DNA from: Polycyclovorans sp002706265
GTDB taxonomy: Bacteria; Pseudomonadota; Gammaproteobacteria; Nevskiales; Nevskiaceae
Assembly: GCA_963973915.1 (NCBI GenBank)
Contig: CAXBBM010000002.1
Coordinates: 124,001-188,000, forward strand
Direction of reading: 5' to 3'
DNA length: 64,000 nt
Shown: positions 1 through 8,384 of the stretch, piece by piece
Numbering within the stretch: the first letter of the stretch is position 1
How the letters are laid out: each line of letters begins with the position of its first letter
The notes under the pieces: generated by a model
What the model saw: only the letters and a program-made list of their open reading frames with translations
What the model was told of the DNA's origin: nothing
The model's database searches: none
Made by a program: the position numbers and the translations under genes

Positions 1-449
1 TAGCCCACACGCGCCGTGGTGCCCGTGGTGCCGACCGAGGTGGCCGGCACCAGCGCCTGCCCGTTGACCGACTCACGCCAGATTTCGACATAGGTGCGAT
101 CGGCGAGCGCGTTGGAGGGGGTCGACGGTGGCGTGAGCCCCCCATCGGCACAGGCGAATGGCGCGCGCAGCGGATTCTGTGCGGCCAGACCGGCGGGGAA
201 GCAGCCGACCTGCAGATCGGCGACCAGCGTCACCGGAAAGTGGGTCTCGATGTCGGCCAGCAAGGCGTCGATGAGTGATTGCGACACGTCGATGGCATTG
301 AGGCGCGAGGCCTCGTTGTCGGCCATGGTCAGCGAGGTGCTGGCTTCGCGAATGGCGCCGATCCCCAGCAGGGTGAGCACGATCAGGAACAGCAGGGCCG
401 TCGCCAGGGCCGCGCCGTGCTGGTGTGCCTTTGGGGGGCGCGGTTTCAT
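1..449 (-). CDS. pilX: PilX-like minor pilin, 3' end cut by window edge
   Basis: Minor pilin or pilus-assembly protein of the PilX type, acting in the inner membrane and periplasm in type IV pilus priming. The frame opens at an ATG at 447-449 and stays open to the left edge, giving about 149 residues. It has a short basic leader ending in HG before ALATALL, then one hydrophobic helix, as in PilX proteins, which lack the canonical GFTLIE box. The start overlaps the pilW stop in an ATGA. It is the last visible gene of the first minor-pilin operon; a pilY1 may follow outside the window. The PilX call rests on the helix pattern and the position after pilW. Confidence 0.75.
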   Translation of the reverse strand, partial: MKPRPPKAHQHGAALATALLFLIVLTLLGIGAIREASTSLTMADNEASRLNAIDVSQSLIDALLADIETHFPVTLVADLQVGCFPAGLAAQNPLRAPFACADGGLTPPSTPSNALADRTYVEIWRESVNGQALVPATSVGTTGTTARVG

Positions 450-1498
450 GGCAGCGGGTTCTTCAGTTGCACGGTGGTGGCAAAGCGCTTGCGATAGTAC
501 TGGCGTGGCGGCACGCCATTGGCTTCGTCATCGGCCTGGCGCGGCGTCCAGGCCCGGTCGCCCTCGCGGCCGGGGTAGGTGTAGGTCTTTGTGTCGCTGT
601 AGCTGCGATCGGGCGTCGATGCCCGCACCCGCAACGACACCTGTGCCGTCACCGCCCGCAACAGATCGGCGTCGCTGGGCTGGCTGGTGTAGCGGTTGGG
701 CGTGTTGAGAAAGTCGCCATCATCGTCAATGCCCCAGACGATCTGCAGGTCTTCAACCCCTTCGGCGATGCACTCGTCTTCCCAGCCGGGGGTTGCGCCG
801 CGTCTCAGGGTTTTGCGGCACAGCGTGGGAATGCCATCGCCGGCGGTGACCGCCCAGCTGCGGATGTAATACAGCCGCGGCAAATATCGGTACATCTGCA
901 TCGGGGCCGAGATGGGCTCGCCTTCGGTGCAGGCGTCGACCTCGCCTGTGGCCGGCACCCGCAGCAGGCTGCCGACCACGCCATTGGTCTTGAGCAGGTA
1001 GTCCTGCGGCATCAGGGTCAGCTCGGTGCAGGTGTCGGGCGTCACGCTGGCCTGGCCTGACACGCGGCGGATCATCACCGCATCGGTGTCGGGCCGCACA
1101 TCGGTCAGGCAACGGAATCGACCGGCGACGGGGCTGCCCGCGGCATCGTCGAAAAACGCCACGCGGCCTTCGGCGTCGAAGGCCCAACCGGCCTCGGCGT
1201 CGGCCGGCCCGCAGTCTGCGGTCGTGGAAAGCCCTGCCAGGGCCGAGGCACGGACGTCGACGGTCTGTGCCTGGAACATGCCGCCCCAATAGCCCGCCAT
1301 CTGCAGGTCGCGGGTGAGCGAGGCCAGGGCGTAGCGCCCCTGATCCTGCAGGCCGGCCAGTTGCTGGTTCTGGCGCCGATGGCGGTTGTTGTCGACAAAC
1401 AATTGCACCAGGGCCAGCAGCAGCACGAGGCCCAGCGTGCCGGCAATCATCAGCTCGATCAGCGTCAGGCCGCGCTGGCGTGTGCGGTCGGGCCTCAT
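446..1498 (-). CDS. pilW: PilW family minor pilin
   Basis: Type IV pilus assembly protein PilW, 350 residues, a prepilin-like subunit thought to help form the priming complex with PilV, PilX, FimT/FimU and PilY1. The N-terminus has a type III leader (RQRGLTLIELMIAG) with cleavage expected after the glycine, followed by a hydrophobic helix of about 20 residues. The long C-terminal part contains several cysteines, normal for PilW. It sits between pilV and pilX with 4-base overlaps on both sides, so the genes are probably translationally coupled. A second pilW lies at 14660-15682 and differs clearly, so this is a paralogous operon and not an assembly repeat. Confidence 0.88.
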   Translation of the reverse strand: MRPDRTRQRGLTLIELMIAGTLGLVLLLALVQLFVDNNRHRRQNQQLAGLQDQGRYALASLTRDLQMAGYWGGMFQAQTVDVRASALAGLSTTADCGPADAEAGWAFDAEGRVAFFDDAAGSPVAGRFRCLTDVRPDTDAVMIRRVSGQASVTPDTCTELTLMPQDYLLKTNGVVGSLLRVPATGEVDACTEGEPISAPMQMYRYLPRLYYIRSWAVTAGDGIPTLCRKTLRRGATPGWEDECIAEGVEDLQIVWGIDDDGDFLNTPNRYTSQPSDADLLRAVTAQVSLRVRASTPDRSYSDTKTYTYPGREGDRAWTPRQADDEANGVPPRQYYRKRFATTVQLKNPLP

Positions 1499-2079
1499 GA
1501 CACGGCGCTCGCGACGAACACGTCCGAGACCATTACCCGGCGATGGTCATCGAGGCCTTCATCGTCGAGGTAGGCGTCGCTGCCGCAATCGACGTTGGCC
1601 GGATCGGTGGGGTCGTCCGGGTCCTCCGGCGGCGCCAGCGGCGTGATGCCGCGCCACGCGATCGCGATGAGGTAATGGCCGGTCGTGCCGCCCGCCAGGA
1701 TGCAGGCGGTGGGCTCGGCCATGCCGCCGGTGGCCACGCCTTCATCGTCCACCTCGCCCCCCACGGCCAGCTGCTGCGCCCATTGGTAAAGGTCCCAGGC
1801 GGCCAGTTCAGCCGGTGTGCACGGCGCCTGCGTGCAGTTGCGGCCAGGCGGCGGCAGCCCGATGGCGTTGGCCACCACATAGCGGTCGACCACGCTGGCA
1901 TTGGCGCGCATGCGGGTCAGGATGTCTTGCGTGGCCTGGGCGGCAAGGGTGCGCTGGGCGGCGTCGAAACTGGCTTTCTTGGCGATGATCTGCAGGCCCG
2001 CCAGCGCCAGCAGACCCACGCCCATGACGAACACCGTGACCAGCACTTCGATCAGCGTGAAGCCGCGCGCGCGCTTCAT
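1495..2079 (-). CDS. pilV: PilV family minor pilin
   Basis: Type IV pilus modification/minor pilin PilV, 194 residues. The reading frame extends further upstream, but the leader MKRARGFTLIEVLVTVF at ATG 2077-2079 is the obvious prepilin start and overlaps the fimT stop in an ATGA, so I use it. Features are a short basic leader, G|F cleavage site, E5 after processing, and a hydrophobic helix ending in VGLLALAGLQ, a typical PilV sequence. The C-terminal part has paired cysteines. It is the second gene of the first minor-pilin operon. Confidence 0.88.
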   Translation of the reverse strand: MKRARGFTLIEVLVTVFVMGVGLLALAGLQIIAKKASFDAAQRTLAAQATQDILTRMRANASVVDRYVVANAIGLPPPGRNCTQAPCTPAELAAWDLYQWAQQLAVGGEVDDEGVATGGMAEPTACILAGGTTGHYLIAIAWRGITPLAPPEDPDDPTDPANVDCGSDAYLDDEGLDDHRRVMVSDVFVASAVS

Positions 2080-2624
2080 GAGCAGAGGCTCGCGTAGCGG
2101 GCGCTGTCGTCGCCCAGATCGCGCAGGCGCAGCAGGCCGGCGGGGCGGGCGGTGACTTCGCGGCTGTTGGCGGGGGTGCTGCCACAGACGATCACGCCCA
2201 CGGCGTCGATCACCCGGCCGCCGGGGTTGAAGCGGATGCGGGGCAGGGCGCCGAACTCGCTGATCCATTCGATGTTGAGATGGGTGAACGCCACTTCGCT
2301 GAGCAGGCCCGCATCGGCGACCAGGGTGCCGTCGGCATTGAGGTCCAGTGCGTCCGGGGCGTCGTCGCCGTTGTCATCAACGATCACCTGCCAGCCGTTG
2401 AGCCAGTCGCCGTCGATGGGGATCACACTGATCAGACTGTTGCGCGAGACGGCCTCGCTGCGCGCTTGCGCCAGGCTGACATACAGCTCGCGGCTGAACT
2501 CGGCCCGCTGGTTGTTGGCGAACAGGGCCTGGAATCCGGGCACGGCCAAGCCCACGGCGATGGCCAGCACCGCGAGGGTGACCATCAGCTCGATGAGCGT
2601 GAAACCGGACCTGCCTTTGCGCAC
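2076..2624 (-). CDS. fimT: GspH/FimT family pseudopilin
   Basis: FimT/FimU-type minor pilin of the GspH family, 182 residues. The leader MRKGRSGFTLIELMVTLAVL carries the class III prepilin peptidase site (G|F) and glutamate at mature position 5. The globular part has the SLAQARSEAVSRN helix extension that typifies GspH/FimT. It is the first gene of the left minor-pilin operon, followed by pilV through an ATGA overlap. The upstream gap to the divergent oxidase is 132 bases and should hold the promoter; I see no confident -35/-10 pair there. FimU is an equally possible name. Confidence 0.85.
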   Translation of the reverse strand: MRKGRSGFTLIELMVTLAVLAIAVGLAVPGFQALFANNQRAEFSRELYVSLAQARSEAVSRNSLISVIPIDGDWLNGWQVIVDDNGDDAPDALDLNADGTLVADAGLLSEVAFTHLNIEWISEFGALPRIRFNPGGRVIDAVGVIVCGSTPANSREVTARPAGLLRLRDLGDDSARYASLCS

Positions 2625-2756
2625 GGATCGTCTCCTTGGCGTCCACTGTGCCCCAGCCCTGCGGTCGACTTTAGGCCATTCCGACCGAAGGCCCCCGGGG
2701 GCTTCCCGATGGGGCGGACTGCCCGCGGTGCGGCGGCCGCCGTTATTCTTCGCAGC

Positions 2757-3800
2757 ATGACATCAGGGTCCCACATGGTCGTGCTCGGCGCAGGCATCGT
2801 CGGGCTGTTCACGGCGCTGGTGTTGCGGCGTCAGGGTGTGGCCGTGACCGTGTTCGACCCCGCACCGCAGGCGGCGCGGCAGAGCAGTTGGGCAGGCGGT
2901 GGCATCGTCTCGCCGCTGTGGCCCTGGGACGAACCTCCGGCCATCCAGCAGTGGGCGCAGGCGGCGCACCAGGTGTATCCCGAGTGGGCGGCGCGTTTGC
3001 GGGCCGACACCGGCATTGACGTGGAGTACCGCCGTACCGGCATCCGCTGGTGGCTTGCCGAGGCCGAGCGGGCGCCGGCCCAAGCCTGGCACCGGCGCTG
3101 GGGGCTGCCCTTCACGCCCTGCGCCGACGGCCTGCTGAGCCCCGAACTGGGCCAGGTGCGCAACCCGCGACTGGGGCGGGCGCTGGCGCTGGCGACGCGG
3201 GCGGCCGGAGTCGATCTGCGCTTGGGCGCCAAGGCCGTGCCGCTGCTTCGTCAGGGCCGGGTGGTCGGTGTTCAGCAGACCGCTGGGCCGGCGGTGTGGG
3301 CCGATGCGGTGATCGTCGCGGCGGGGGCGTGGTCGGCCGAGGTGCTGGCGACCGTGGGGCTGCGCTGCGAGGTGCGGCCGGTCAAAGGGCAGATGTTGCT
3401 GTTCAGTCCGCCGCCCGATGCGCCGCCGCCGGGCCCGGTGCAGGTCAGTCGTGCGGTGTATCTGATTCCCCGTGCGGACGGGCAGGTCCTGGTCGGCAGC
3501 ACCCTGGAGCATTGCGGCTTCGACACCCGCCCCACGCCCGAGGCGCGGCATGGCTTGCACGCGGCGGCACTGGCGCTCTGCCCGGCGCTTGCCCGGTATC
3601 GGCTGGTGGGGCACTGGGCAGGTCTGCGGCCCGGCGCGGCGGGGGCGCCGCAGGTGGGGCCCACCGCGGTGCCCGGCCTGTGGGCGCATTTCGGGCATTT
3701 TCGTAACGGCATCACCCTGGCGCCGGCCACCGCCGCCACCCTGGTCGATCAACTGGTGGATGAGGTCACCGGGTCACCCGGCTGCGTCCAGCACGGCTAG
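2757..3800 (+). CDS. thiO: FAD-dependent amine oxidase, glycine oxidase ThiO-like
   Basis: FAD-dependent oxidoreductase of the DAO family, 347 residues. The N-terminal dinucleotide-binding motif VVLGAGIVGLFTA lies at about residues 8-20, and the following SSWAGGGIVSPLWPW segment is typical of ThiO glycine oxidases, which oxidise glycine to iminoacetate for the thiamine thiazole ring. The C-terminal GLRPG and HFRNGITLAP segments match the flavin-contacting end of the family. I chose the ATG at 2757, which puts the Rossmann motif at the N-terminus; the frame continues upstream through the divergent fimT. The 3' end overlaps the convergent LysR gene by 27 bases. No other thiamine genes are nearby, so another D-amino-acid-type substrate is possible. 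Confidence 0.72.
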   Translation: MTSGSHMVVLGAGIVGLFTALVLRRQGVAVTVFDPAPQAARQSSWAGGGIVSPLWPWDEPPAIQQWAQAAHQVYPEWAARLRADTGIDVEYRRTGIRWWLAEAERAPAQAWHRRWGLPFTPCADGLLSPELGQVRNPRLGRALALATRAAGVDLRLGAKAVPLLRQGRVVGVQQTAGPAVWADAVIVAAGAWSAEVLATVGLRCEVRPVKGQMLLFSPPPDAPPPGPVQVSRAVYLIPRADGQVLVGSTLEHCGFDTRPTPEARHGLHAAALALCPALARYRLVGHWAGLRPGAAGAPQVGPTAVPGLWAHFGHFRNGITLAPATAATLVDQLVDEVTGSPGCVQHG

Positions 3801-4655
3801 AAAGGCCGCCAGCGTGGGGCCTGGCGGGGTGTCGCGCAGGCGCACGACATAAAGGTCTCTGGCGATGTGCAAATCTTCGACCTCCAGCACGGTGAGGCGT
3901 CTGGCCTTCAGTTCGGTGCGGATCGACAAGGACGACAAGAACGCCAGGCCCGCCCCCGCAGCCACGGTGTGTTTGATCGCTTCGGTGCTGGCCAGCGTCA
4001 TCGACGGCCGCAGCCGTACGCCCTTTTCGGCCAGCGCCAACTCGGTGACGGCGCGGGTGCCTGAGCCCACCTCGTGCATCAGCAGGCGCTGCTCGCCCAG
4101 CGTGGCGATGCGGATCGGCCCCTGACGGGCTGCGGGGTGGCGGGGCGAGGCAATCAGCACCAACTCGTCCTGGGCAAACACCGCGTAATCGAGCAGCGCG
4201 CTGCTGACCACGCCCTCGGTGAAGCCGATGTCAATCTCGCCGGCCAGCAGCGTGCGCTCGATGACCTGGGTGTTTTCAACCTGCAGCGACAGCGCCACGG
4301 CCGGATGACGCTGGCCAAAGGCGGCGAGCCTTTGCGGCAGCAGGTAGCTGCCAATGGTGCGGCTGGCACCAATGGTGATGCTGCCGCGCGCGTGCTGCTT
4401 CAGGTCGCCCAGCGCGTGGCGGGCTTCCGCCTCGATGGCGAACAGGCGATTCGCATAGCCCACCAGCAGCCGGCCGGCTTCGGTGAGGCGCACGCCGCGC
4501 GGCAGGCGATCGAACAACGGCACGCCCAGCGCGCGCTCGAACTCGCTCAATTGCTTGGAGACGGCCGACTGGCTGATGTGCAGCAGCTGCGCCCCACGGC
4601 TGACGCTGCCGCTGGCAGCCACCGCATGGAAAATGGCCAGATGGTTGAGGTTCAC
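3774..4655 (-). CDS. LysR family transcriptional regulator
   Basis: LysR-type regulator of about 293 residues with an N-terminal winged helix-turn-helix (SVSRGAQLLHISQSAVSKQ) and a periplasmic-binding-protein-like effector domain. I use the GTG at 4653-4655, which gives the usual family start NLNHLAIFHAV; a TTG at 4704-4706 would add 17 residues. It is divergent from cysC–sat across an AT-rich gap, the classic layout in which a LysR protein controls the adjacent operon, so sulfate activation is the likely target. The sequence does not look like CysB itself. The effector is unknown. Confidence 0.85.
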   Translation of the reverse strand: MNLNHLAIFHAVAASGSVSRGAQLLHISQSAVSKQLSEFERALGVPLFDRLPRGVRLTEAGRLLVGYANRLFAIEAEARHALGDLKQHARGSITIGASRTIGSYLLPQRLAAFGQRHPAVALSLQVENTQVIERTLLAGEIDIGFTEGVVSSALLDYAVFAQDELVLIASPRHPAARQGPIRIATLGEQRLLMHEVGSGTRAVTELALAEKGVRLRPSMTLASTEAIKHTVAAGAGLAFLSSLSIRTELKARRLTVLEVEDLHIARDLYVVRLRDTPPGPTLAAFLAVLDAAG

Positions 4656-4683
4656 GAGCGGCGCGGGTGTCAGTAGGGGGCGT

Positions 4684-4735
4684 GATATGTATAAAACAGA
4701 TGGCAATTATGGAGATTCTGCATTTTATTTATAGG
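4684..4735. promoter_or_regulatory. AT-rich LysR/cysC divergent control region
   Basis: An unusually AT-rich patch in GC-rich surroundings separates the LysR gene from cysC. It contains the interrupted dyad ATAA-N12-TTAT at about 4691-4710 and further TTTTAT/TTTATA tracts at 4723-4733. LysR proteins bind interrupted dyads of this sort, and A/T runs suit overlapping divergent promoters. I could not fix a convincing -35/-10 pair. Confidence 0.45.
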
Positions 4736-4781
4736 GCCCGCCGCTCTAAACTGCGCGACTTTCATCCAACGGAACCGCGTC

Positions 4782-5402
4782 GTGACCGAACAAAAAGCAA
4801 CCAACGTCACCTGGCACCATGGCGAGGTCACCCGTGCTGACCGTTACCAGCTGTTGCAGCAGAAGGGCGCGACGATCTGGTTCACGGGCCTGTCTGGCTC
4901 TGGCAAAAGCACCGTGGCGGTGGCGCTGGAAGCGGCGCTGCATCAGCGCGGCAAGCTCTGTTACCGGCTGGACGGCGACAACGTGCGCCTGGGCATCAAC
5001 AAGAATCTGGGGTTTTCGGCCGAGGATCGCACCGAGAACATTCGCCGCATCGGCGAAATCTCCAAGCTGTTTGTCGACGCGGGCGTGATCGCGCTGTCCA
5101 GCTTCGTGTCGCCTTACCGGGCGGACCGGGATCTGGTTCGCGCGCTGCACGAAGCCGCCGGCATCGATTTCATTGAGGTGTATGTGGACGTGCCGCTGGC
5201 GGTGGCCGAAGAACGCGACCCCAAGGGCCTGTACAAGAAGGCGCGCGCCGGCGAGATCAAGAACTTCACCGGCATCAGCGATCCCTACGAAGCGCCGCTG
5301 ACCCCCGAACTGGTGCTGCCCAGCCACGAGATGAGCCTTGAAGACGAGGTCGACGCGGTCCTCAAGCTGCTGCATGCGCGCGGCATCGTCCCCAACGCTT
5401 GA
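4782..5402 (+). CDS. cysC: Adenylylsulfate (APS) kinase
   Basis: APS kinase, 206 residues, phosphorylating adenosine 5'-phosphosulfate at the 3' position to make PAPS, the universal sulfonate donor. The P-loop GLSGSGKST is near residues 35-43, followed by the family motifs DGDNVR, FVSPYRADRD and the KARAGEIKNFTGI lid segment. The start is GTG at 4782, preceded by only a weak ACGGAA ribosome site. Sat follows after 35 bases, so the two make a sulfate-activation operon. No APS or PAPS reductase gene is next to it, so PAPS here may serve sulfotransferases as well as cysteine synthesis. Confidence 0.95.
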   Translation: MTEQKATNVTWHHGEVTRADRYQLLQQKGATIWFTGLSGSGKSTVAVALEAALHQRGKLCYRLDGDNVRLGINKNLGFSAEDRTENIRRIGEISKLFVDAGVIALSSFVSPYRADRDLVRALHEAAGIDFIEVYVDVPLAVAEERDPKGLYKKARAGEIKNFTGISDPYEAPLTPELVLPSHEMSLEDEVDAVLKLLHARGIVPNA

Positions 5403-5437
5403 TTCCATCACCCCAGACCCTCCAGGACATCCCCGAC

Positions 5438-6631
5438 ATGATCAAGCCCCACGGCTCCGAGACGCTCAACCCCCGCTTCGTGTACGACACCGAGCGCCAC
5501 GCGCACCTCGCCAGGGAAGCCGAATCGCTGCCCAGCCTGTTGTTGAACTCGGCCGCCGCCGCCAACGCGGTGATGCTGGGGGCGGGCTACTTCAACCCGC
5601 TGTCGGGCTACATGAACAAGGCCGATGCGATCTCGGTCGCCAAGGACCTCAAGACCACCGATGGCCTGTTCTGGCCGGTGCCGGTGCTCAACATCACCAA
5701 GGAAACCAACCTCAAGCCGGGCCGCATCGCGCTGCGCGATCCCAACGTTGAAGGCCACCCCGTGCTGGCGGTGATGGACGTGCAGGCGGTGGAGACCGTC
5801 AGCGACGCCGAACTGCAGACCATGGCCCGCGAAATCTTCGGCAACCTCGATGCCCAGCATCCGGGCGTGCAGACCTTTCTGGGGCTCGGCAACACGGTGC
5901 TCTCCGGTCCGATCGAGGTGCTGAGCTTCAGCTACTTCCAGGGTGAGTTCCCCGACACCTTCCGCACCGCAGTGGAGATTCGCAACGAGATCAAGGAACG
6001 CGGCTGGAACAAGGTCGTTGCCTTCCAGACGCGCAACCCCATGCACCGCGCGCACGAAGAACTGTGCCGCATGGCGCACGAGCGTCTCGGCACCGACGGC
6101 ATCGTCATCCACATGCTGCTCGGCAAGCTCAAGCAGGGCGACATTCCGGCGCCGGTGCGCGATGCCTGCATCCGCACCATGGTCGAAAACTACTTCCCGA
6201 AGAACACGGTGATGATCACCGGCTACGGCTTCGACATGCTCTACGCCGGCCCGCGCGAAGCGGTGCTGCACGCGGTGTTCCGCCAGAACATGGGCTGCGA
6301 CTACCTCATCGTGGGCCGCGATCACGCCGGCGTGGGCGACTACTACGGCGCCTTCGATGCGCAGACCATCTTCGATGAGAAGGTGCCGGCCGGTGCGCTC
6401 GCGATCGAAATCTTCCGCGCCGACAACACCGCCTATTCCAAGAAGCTCGACCGGGTGGTAATGATGCGCGAAGCGCCCGATCACACGCCGGACGACTTCG
6501 TCGCCCTGTCGGGCACCAAGGTGCGCCAGATGCTCGGCCAGGGCATTGCACCGCCGCCGGAATTCTCGCGCCCTGAAGTGGCCAAGGTGCTCATGGCCTA
6601 CTACCAGGAACTTGACGCCAGCAAGGCCTGA
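5438..6631 (+). CDS. sat: Sulfate adenylyltransferase, single-subunit Sat type
   Basis: ATP sulfurylase, about 397 residues, converting sulfate and ATP to APS and pyrophosphate. It is the homomeric Sat type, not the CysDN heterodimer common in many Gammaproteobacteria. The conserved QTRNPMHRAHE motif and the GRDHAGVGDYYG motif form the nucleotide and sulfate site. The ATG at 5438 is chosen because an AGGA ribosome site lies about 10 bases upstream; an in-frame TTG at 5399 would add 13 residues unlike the family. There is no C-terminal APS kinase domain, and cysC directly upstream supplies that activity. Confidence 0.94.
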   Translation: MIKPHGSETLNPRFVYDTERHAHLAREAESLPSLLLNSAAAANAVMLGAGYFNPLSGYMNKADAISVAKDLKTTDGLFWPVPVLNITKETNLKPGRIALRDPNVEGHPVLAVMDVQAVETVSDAELQTMAREIFGNLDAQHPGVQTFLGLGNTVLSGPIEVLSFSYFQGEFPDTFRTAVEIRNEIKERGWNKVVAFQTRNPMHRAHEELCRMAHERLGTDGIVIHMLLGKLKQGDIPAPVRDACIRTMVENYFPKNTVMITGYGFDMLYAGPREAVLHAVFRQNMGCDYLIVGRDHAGVGDYYGAFDAQTIFDEKVPAGALAIEIFRADNTAYSKKLDRVVMMREAPDHTPDDFVALSGTKVRQMLGQGIAPPPEFSRPEVAKVLMAYYQELDASKA

Positions 6632-6647
6632 CCCTGGAGGTTGTACT

Positions 6648-6674
6648 GGCCGGATCTGCGACGCGGATCCGGCC
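6648..6674 (+). terminator. Hairpin between sat and the DHH gene
   Basis: A perfect 9-bp stem (GGCCGGATC paired with GATCCGGCC) with a 9-base loop lies 16 bases after the sat stop. No U-tract follows, so it may be a factor-dependent terminator, an attenuator or an mRNA-stabilising end rather than an intrinsic terminator. Confidence 0.45.
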
Positions 6675-6720
6675 TGTTGCGTTCTGGGGCCGCCCCCACC
6701 CTTCGAGCACGAGGAAGACC

Positions 6721-7686
6721 ATGGCCGATATCGACATCTTCAACGGCGACGCTGACGGCATCTGTGCGCTGACGCAATTGCGCCTGGCCGAGCCGCGCGA
6801 CGCCCGACTGGTCACCGGCGTCAAGCGCGACATCAACCTGATGGCGCAGGTCGAGGCGCAGGCGGGTGACCGCATCACCGTGCTCGACGTGTCACTCGAC
6901 AAGAATCGCGACGCGCTGCAGCGTGCACTGGCCGCAGGCGCCGAGGTGCTTTATGTCGATCACCATTTCGCCGGCGAGATACCGCAACACCCACGCCTGA
7001 CGGCGTTCATCAACGAAGCGCCGGATGTCTGCACCAGCCTGCTCGTCAACGGCCGCCTCGATAACCGCTACGCCGAATGGGCAGTGACCGGCGCCTATGG
7101 CGACAACCTCAAGCGCAGCGCCGAAGCCATCGCCCGGCCGCTGGGCCTGTCATCCGGGCAATTGCAGCAGTTGGAGGCACTGGGCACCTACCTCAACTAC
7201 AACGGCTACGGCGAAAACATCGACGACCTGCATTTCGCGCCGGACGCGCTGTTCAGGCTTGTGAGCCCACACGCCTCGCCGTTCGACTTCATCAATGAGG
7301 GGCGCGAGCACTTCGACAGGCTGGCCGAGGGCTACCGCACCGACATGGACCGCGCCGCGTCAACGCCCCTGATGGCCGGCGCCACCGAACACGCCGCCTT
7401 GCTCGTGCTGCCGGACGCCGCCTGGGCGCGGCGGGTCTGCGGCGTCTTCAGCAACGACCTGACCAACCTTCACCCCGACCGCGCCCATGCGGTACTGACC
7501 GAAAAAGCCAATGGCCACTACCTGGTGAGCGTGCGCGCACCGCTGAATCGCAAACACGGTGCCGATGTGCTGTGCCGCAAATTTCCATCCGGCGGCGGCC
7601 GCGCCGCCGCCGCCGGCATCAACGACCTGCCCGGCGACCAGGTCGGCGAGTTTGTTCGACAGTTCAAGGCGCAGTTTGGGGGCTGA
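6721..7686 (+). CDS. DHH-family phosphoesterase
   Basis: DHH/DHHA1 phosphoesterase, 321 residues. The metal-binding motifs are visible: FNGDADGI near residue 8, DVSLDKN near residue 60, and the signature DHH at about residues 81-83. The C-terminal GGGRAAAAGIN stretch is the DHHA1 glycine-rich substrate site. Family members include NrnA-type enzymes that degrade nanoRNA and dephosphorylate pAp, and exopolyphosphatases. It follows cysC–sat in the same direction, 89 bases downstream, and pAp is the by-product of PAPS use, so pAp phosphatase activity would fit. Family membership is certain; the substrate is inference. Confidence 0.88.
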   Translation: MADIDIFNGDADGICALTQLRLAEPRDARLVTGVKRDINLMAQVEAQAGDRITVLDVSLDKNRDALQRALAAGAEVLYVDHHFAGEIPQHPRLTAFINEAPDVCTSLLVNGRLDNRYAEWAVTGAYGDNLKRSAEAIARPLGLSSGQLQQLEALGTYLNYNGYGENIDDLHFAPDALFRLVSPHASPFDFINEGREHFDRLAEGYRTDMDRAASTPLMAGATEHAALLVLPDAAWARRVCGVFSNDLTNLHPDRAHAVLTEKANGHYLVSVRAPLNRKHGADVLCRKFPSGGGRAAAAGINDLPGDQVGEFVRQFKAQFGG

Positions 7687-7880
7687 TGGCGAGGGGGTGA
7701 AGGGGGCACATTCACCCGTTCGCGCCGCGCATCCCAGGCCCCGCTTTATGAAGGCGTCGCAGGTCGTTAAGCAGCGCATCGGGGCGCGACCGTCCGGCAT
7801 GCGCATACACCGCGCCGCAGCCTCAACGACGATGGTGCCAAACATGAACGACTCACCGCCGCAGCCTGGGGTTCAGACGG

Positions 7881-8384
7881 CTAACGCCAGCACTCTTCGC
7901 TCGCCGCCTCACCATCGGCATTCTGGGCTCGCTGCTGTGCGACACGGTCGATCGAGATCACGCGGCAGGGCAGATCATTCAATTGGCGCCCGACGGCAGT
8001 GGCGATCAATCGCCAGCCGCTCCCGTCATCGGGATCGAGTGAGATTTGGTACAGCGAATCTGCAGTGGCCGCCGCTTGAAGCTGCCGGTCACGCCCGACG
8101 AACAGAGGGGCAGCATCAAGACCCACCAGCGTCTCAAAATCGTCCGCATCCTGTCCGCGCGTCAGTCGTTGCTGGGCTTGCAGGTTGGATAACGCCAGAA
8201 GGGTGCTGGTTGCGATCGTGCGATGGGTCCGGTTGACGTATCGCTGATAACCCGGAAGTGCGATGACGGCCACGAGGGCCACGACGGCCACGGTGATCAC
8301 CAGCTCAATGAGCGTAAATCCACGCTGCTGTCGCAGGCAGATGTGTGGACGGCCGATGTTGAACCTCTCGCCGTCACGGCTCAT
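7881..8384 (-). CDS. Type IV pilin-like protein (PilE family)
   Basis: Prepilin-like protein of 167 residues. It has a leader of about 22 residues ending in RG, then FTLIELVITVAVVALVAVIALP, the typical N-terminal helix with E5, and YQRY as in PilE-type minor pilins. The start overlaps the preceding pilE stop in an ATGA, so it is the last gene of the second minor-pilin operon. The longer leader and its second-pilin position are unusual. A pair of cysteines near the C-terminus could form the D-loop disulfide. Confidence 0.82.
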   Translation of the reverse strand: MSRDGERFNIGRPHICLRQQRGFTLIELVITVAVVALVAVIALPGYQRYVNRTHRTIATSTLLALSNLQAQQRLTRGQDADDFETLVGLDAAPLFVGRDRQLQAAATADSLYQISLDPDDGSGWRLIATAVGRQLNDLPCRVISIDRVAQQRAQNADGEAASEECWR

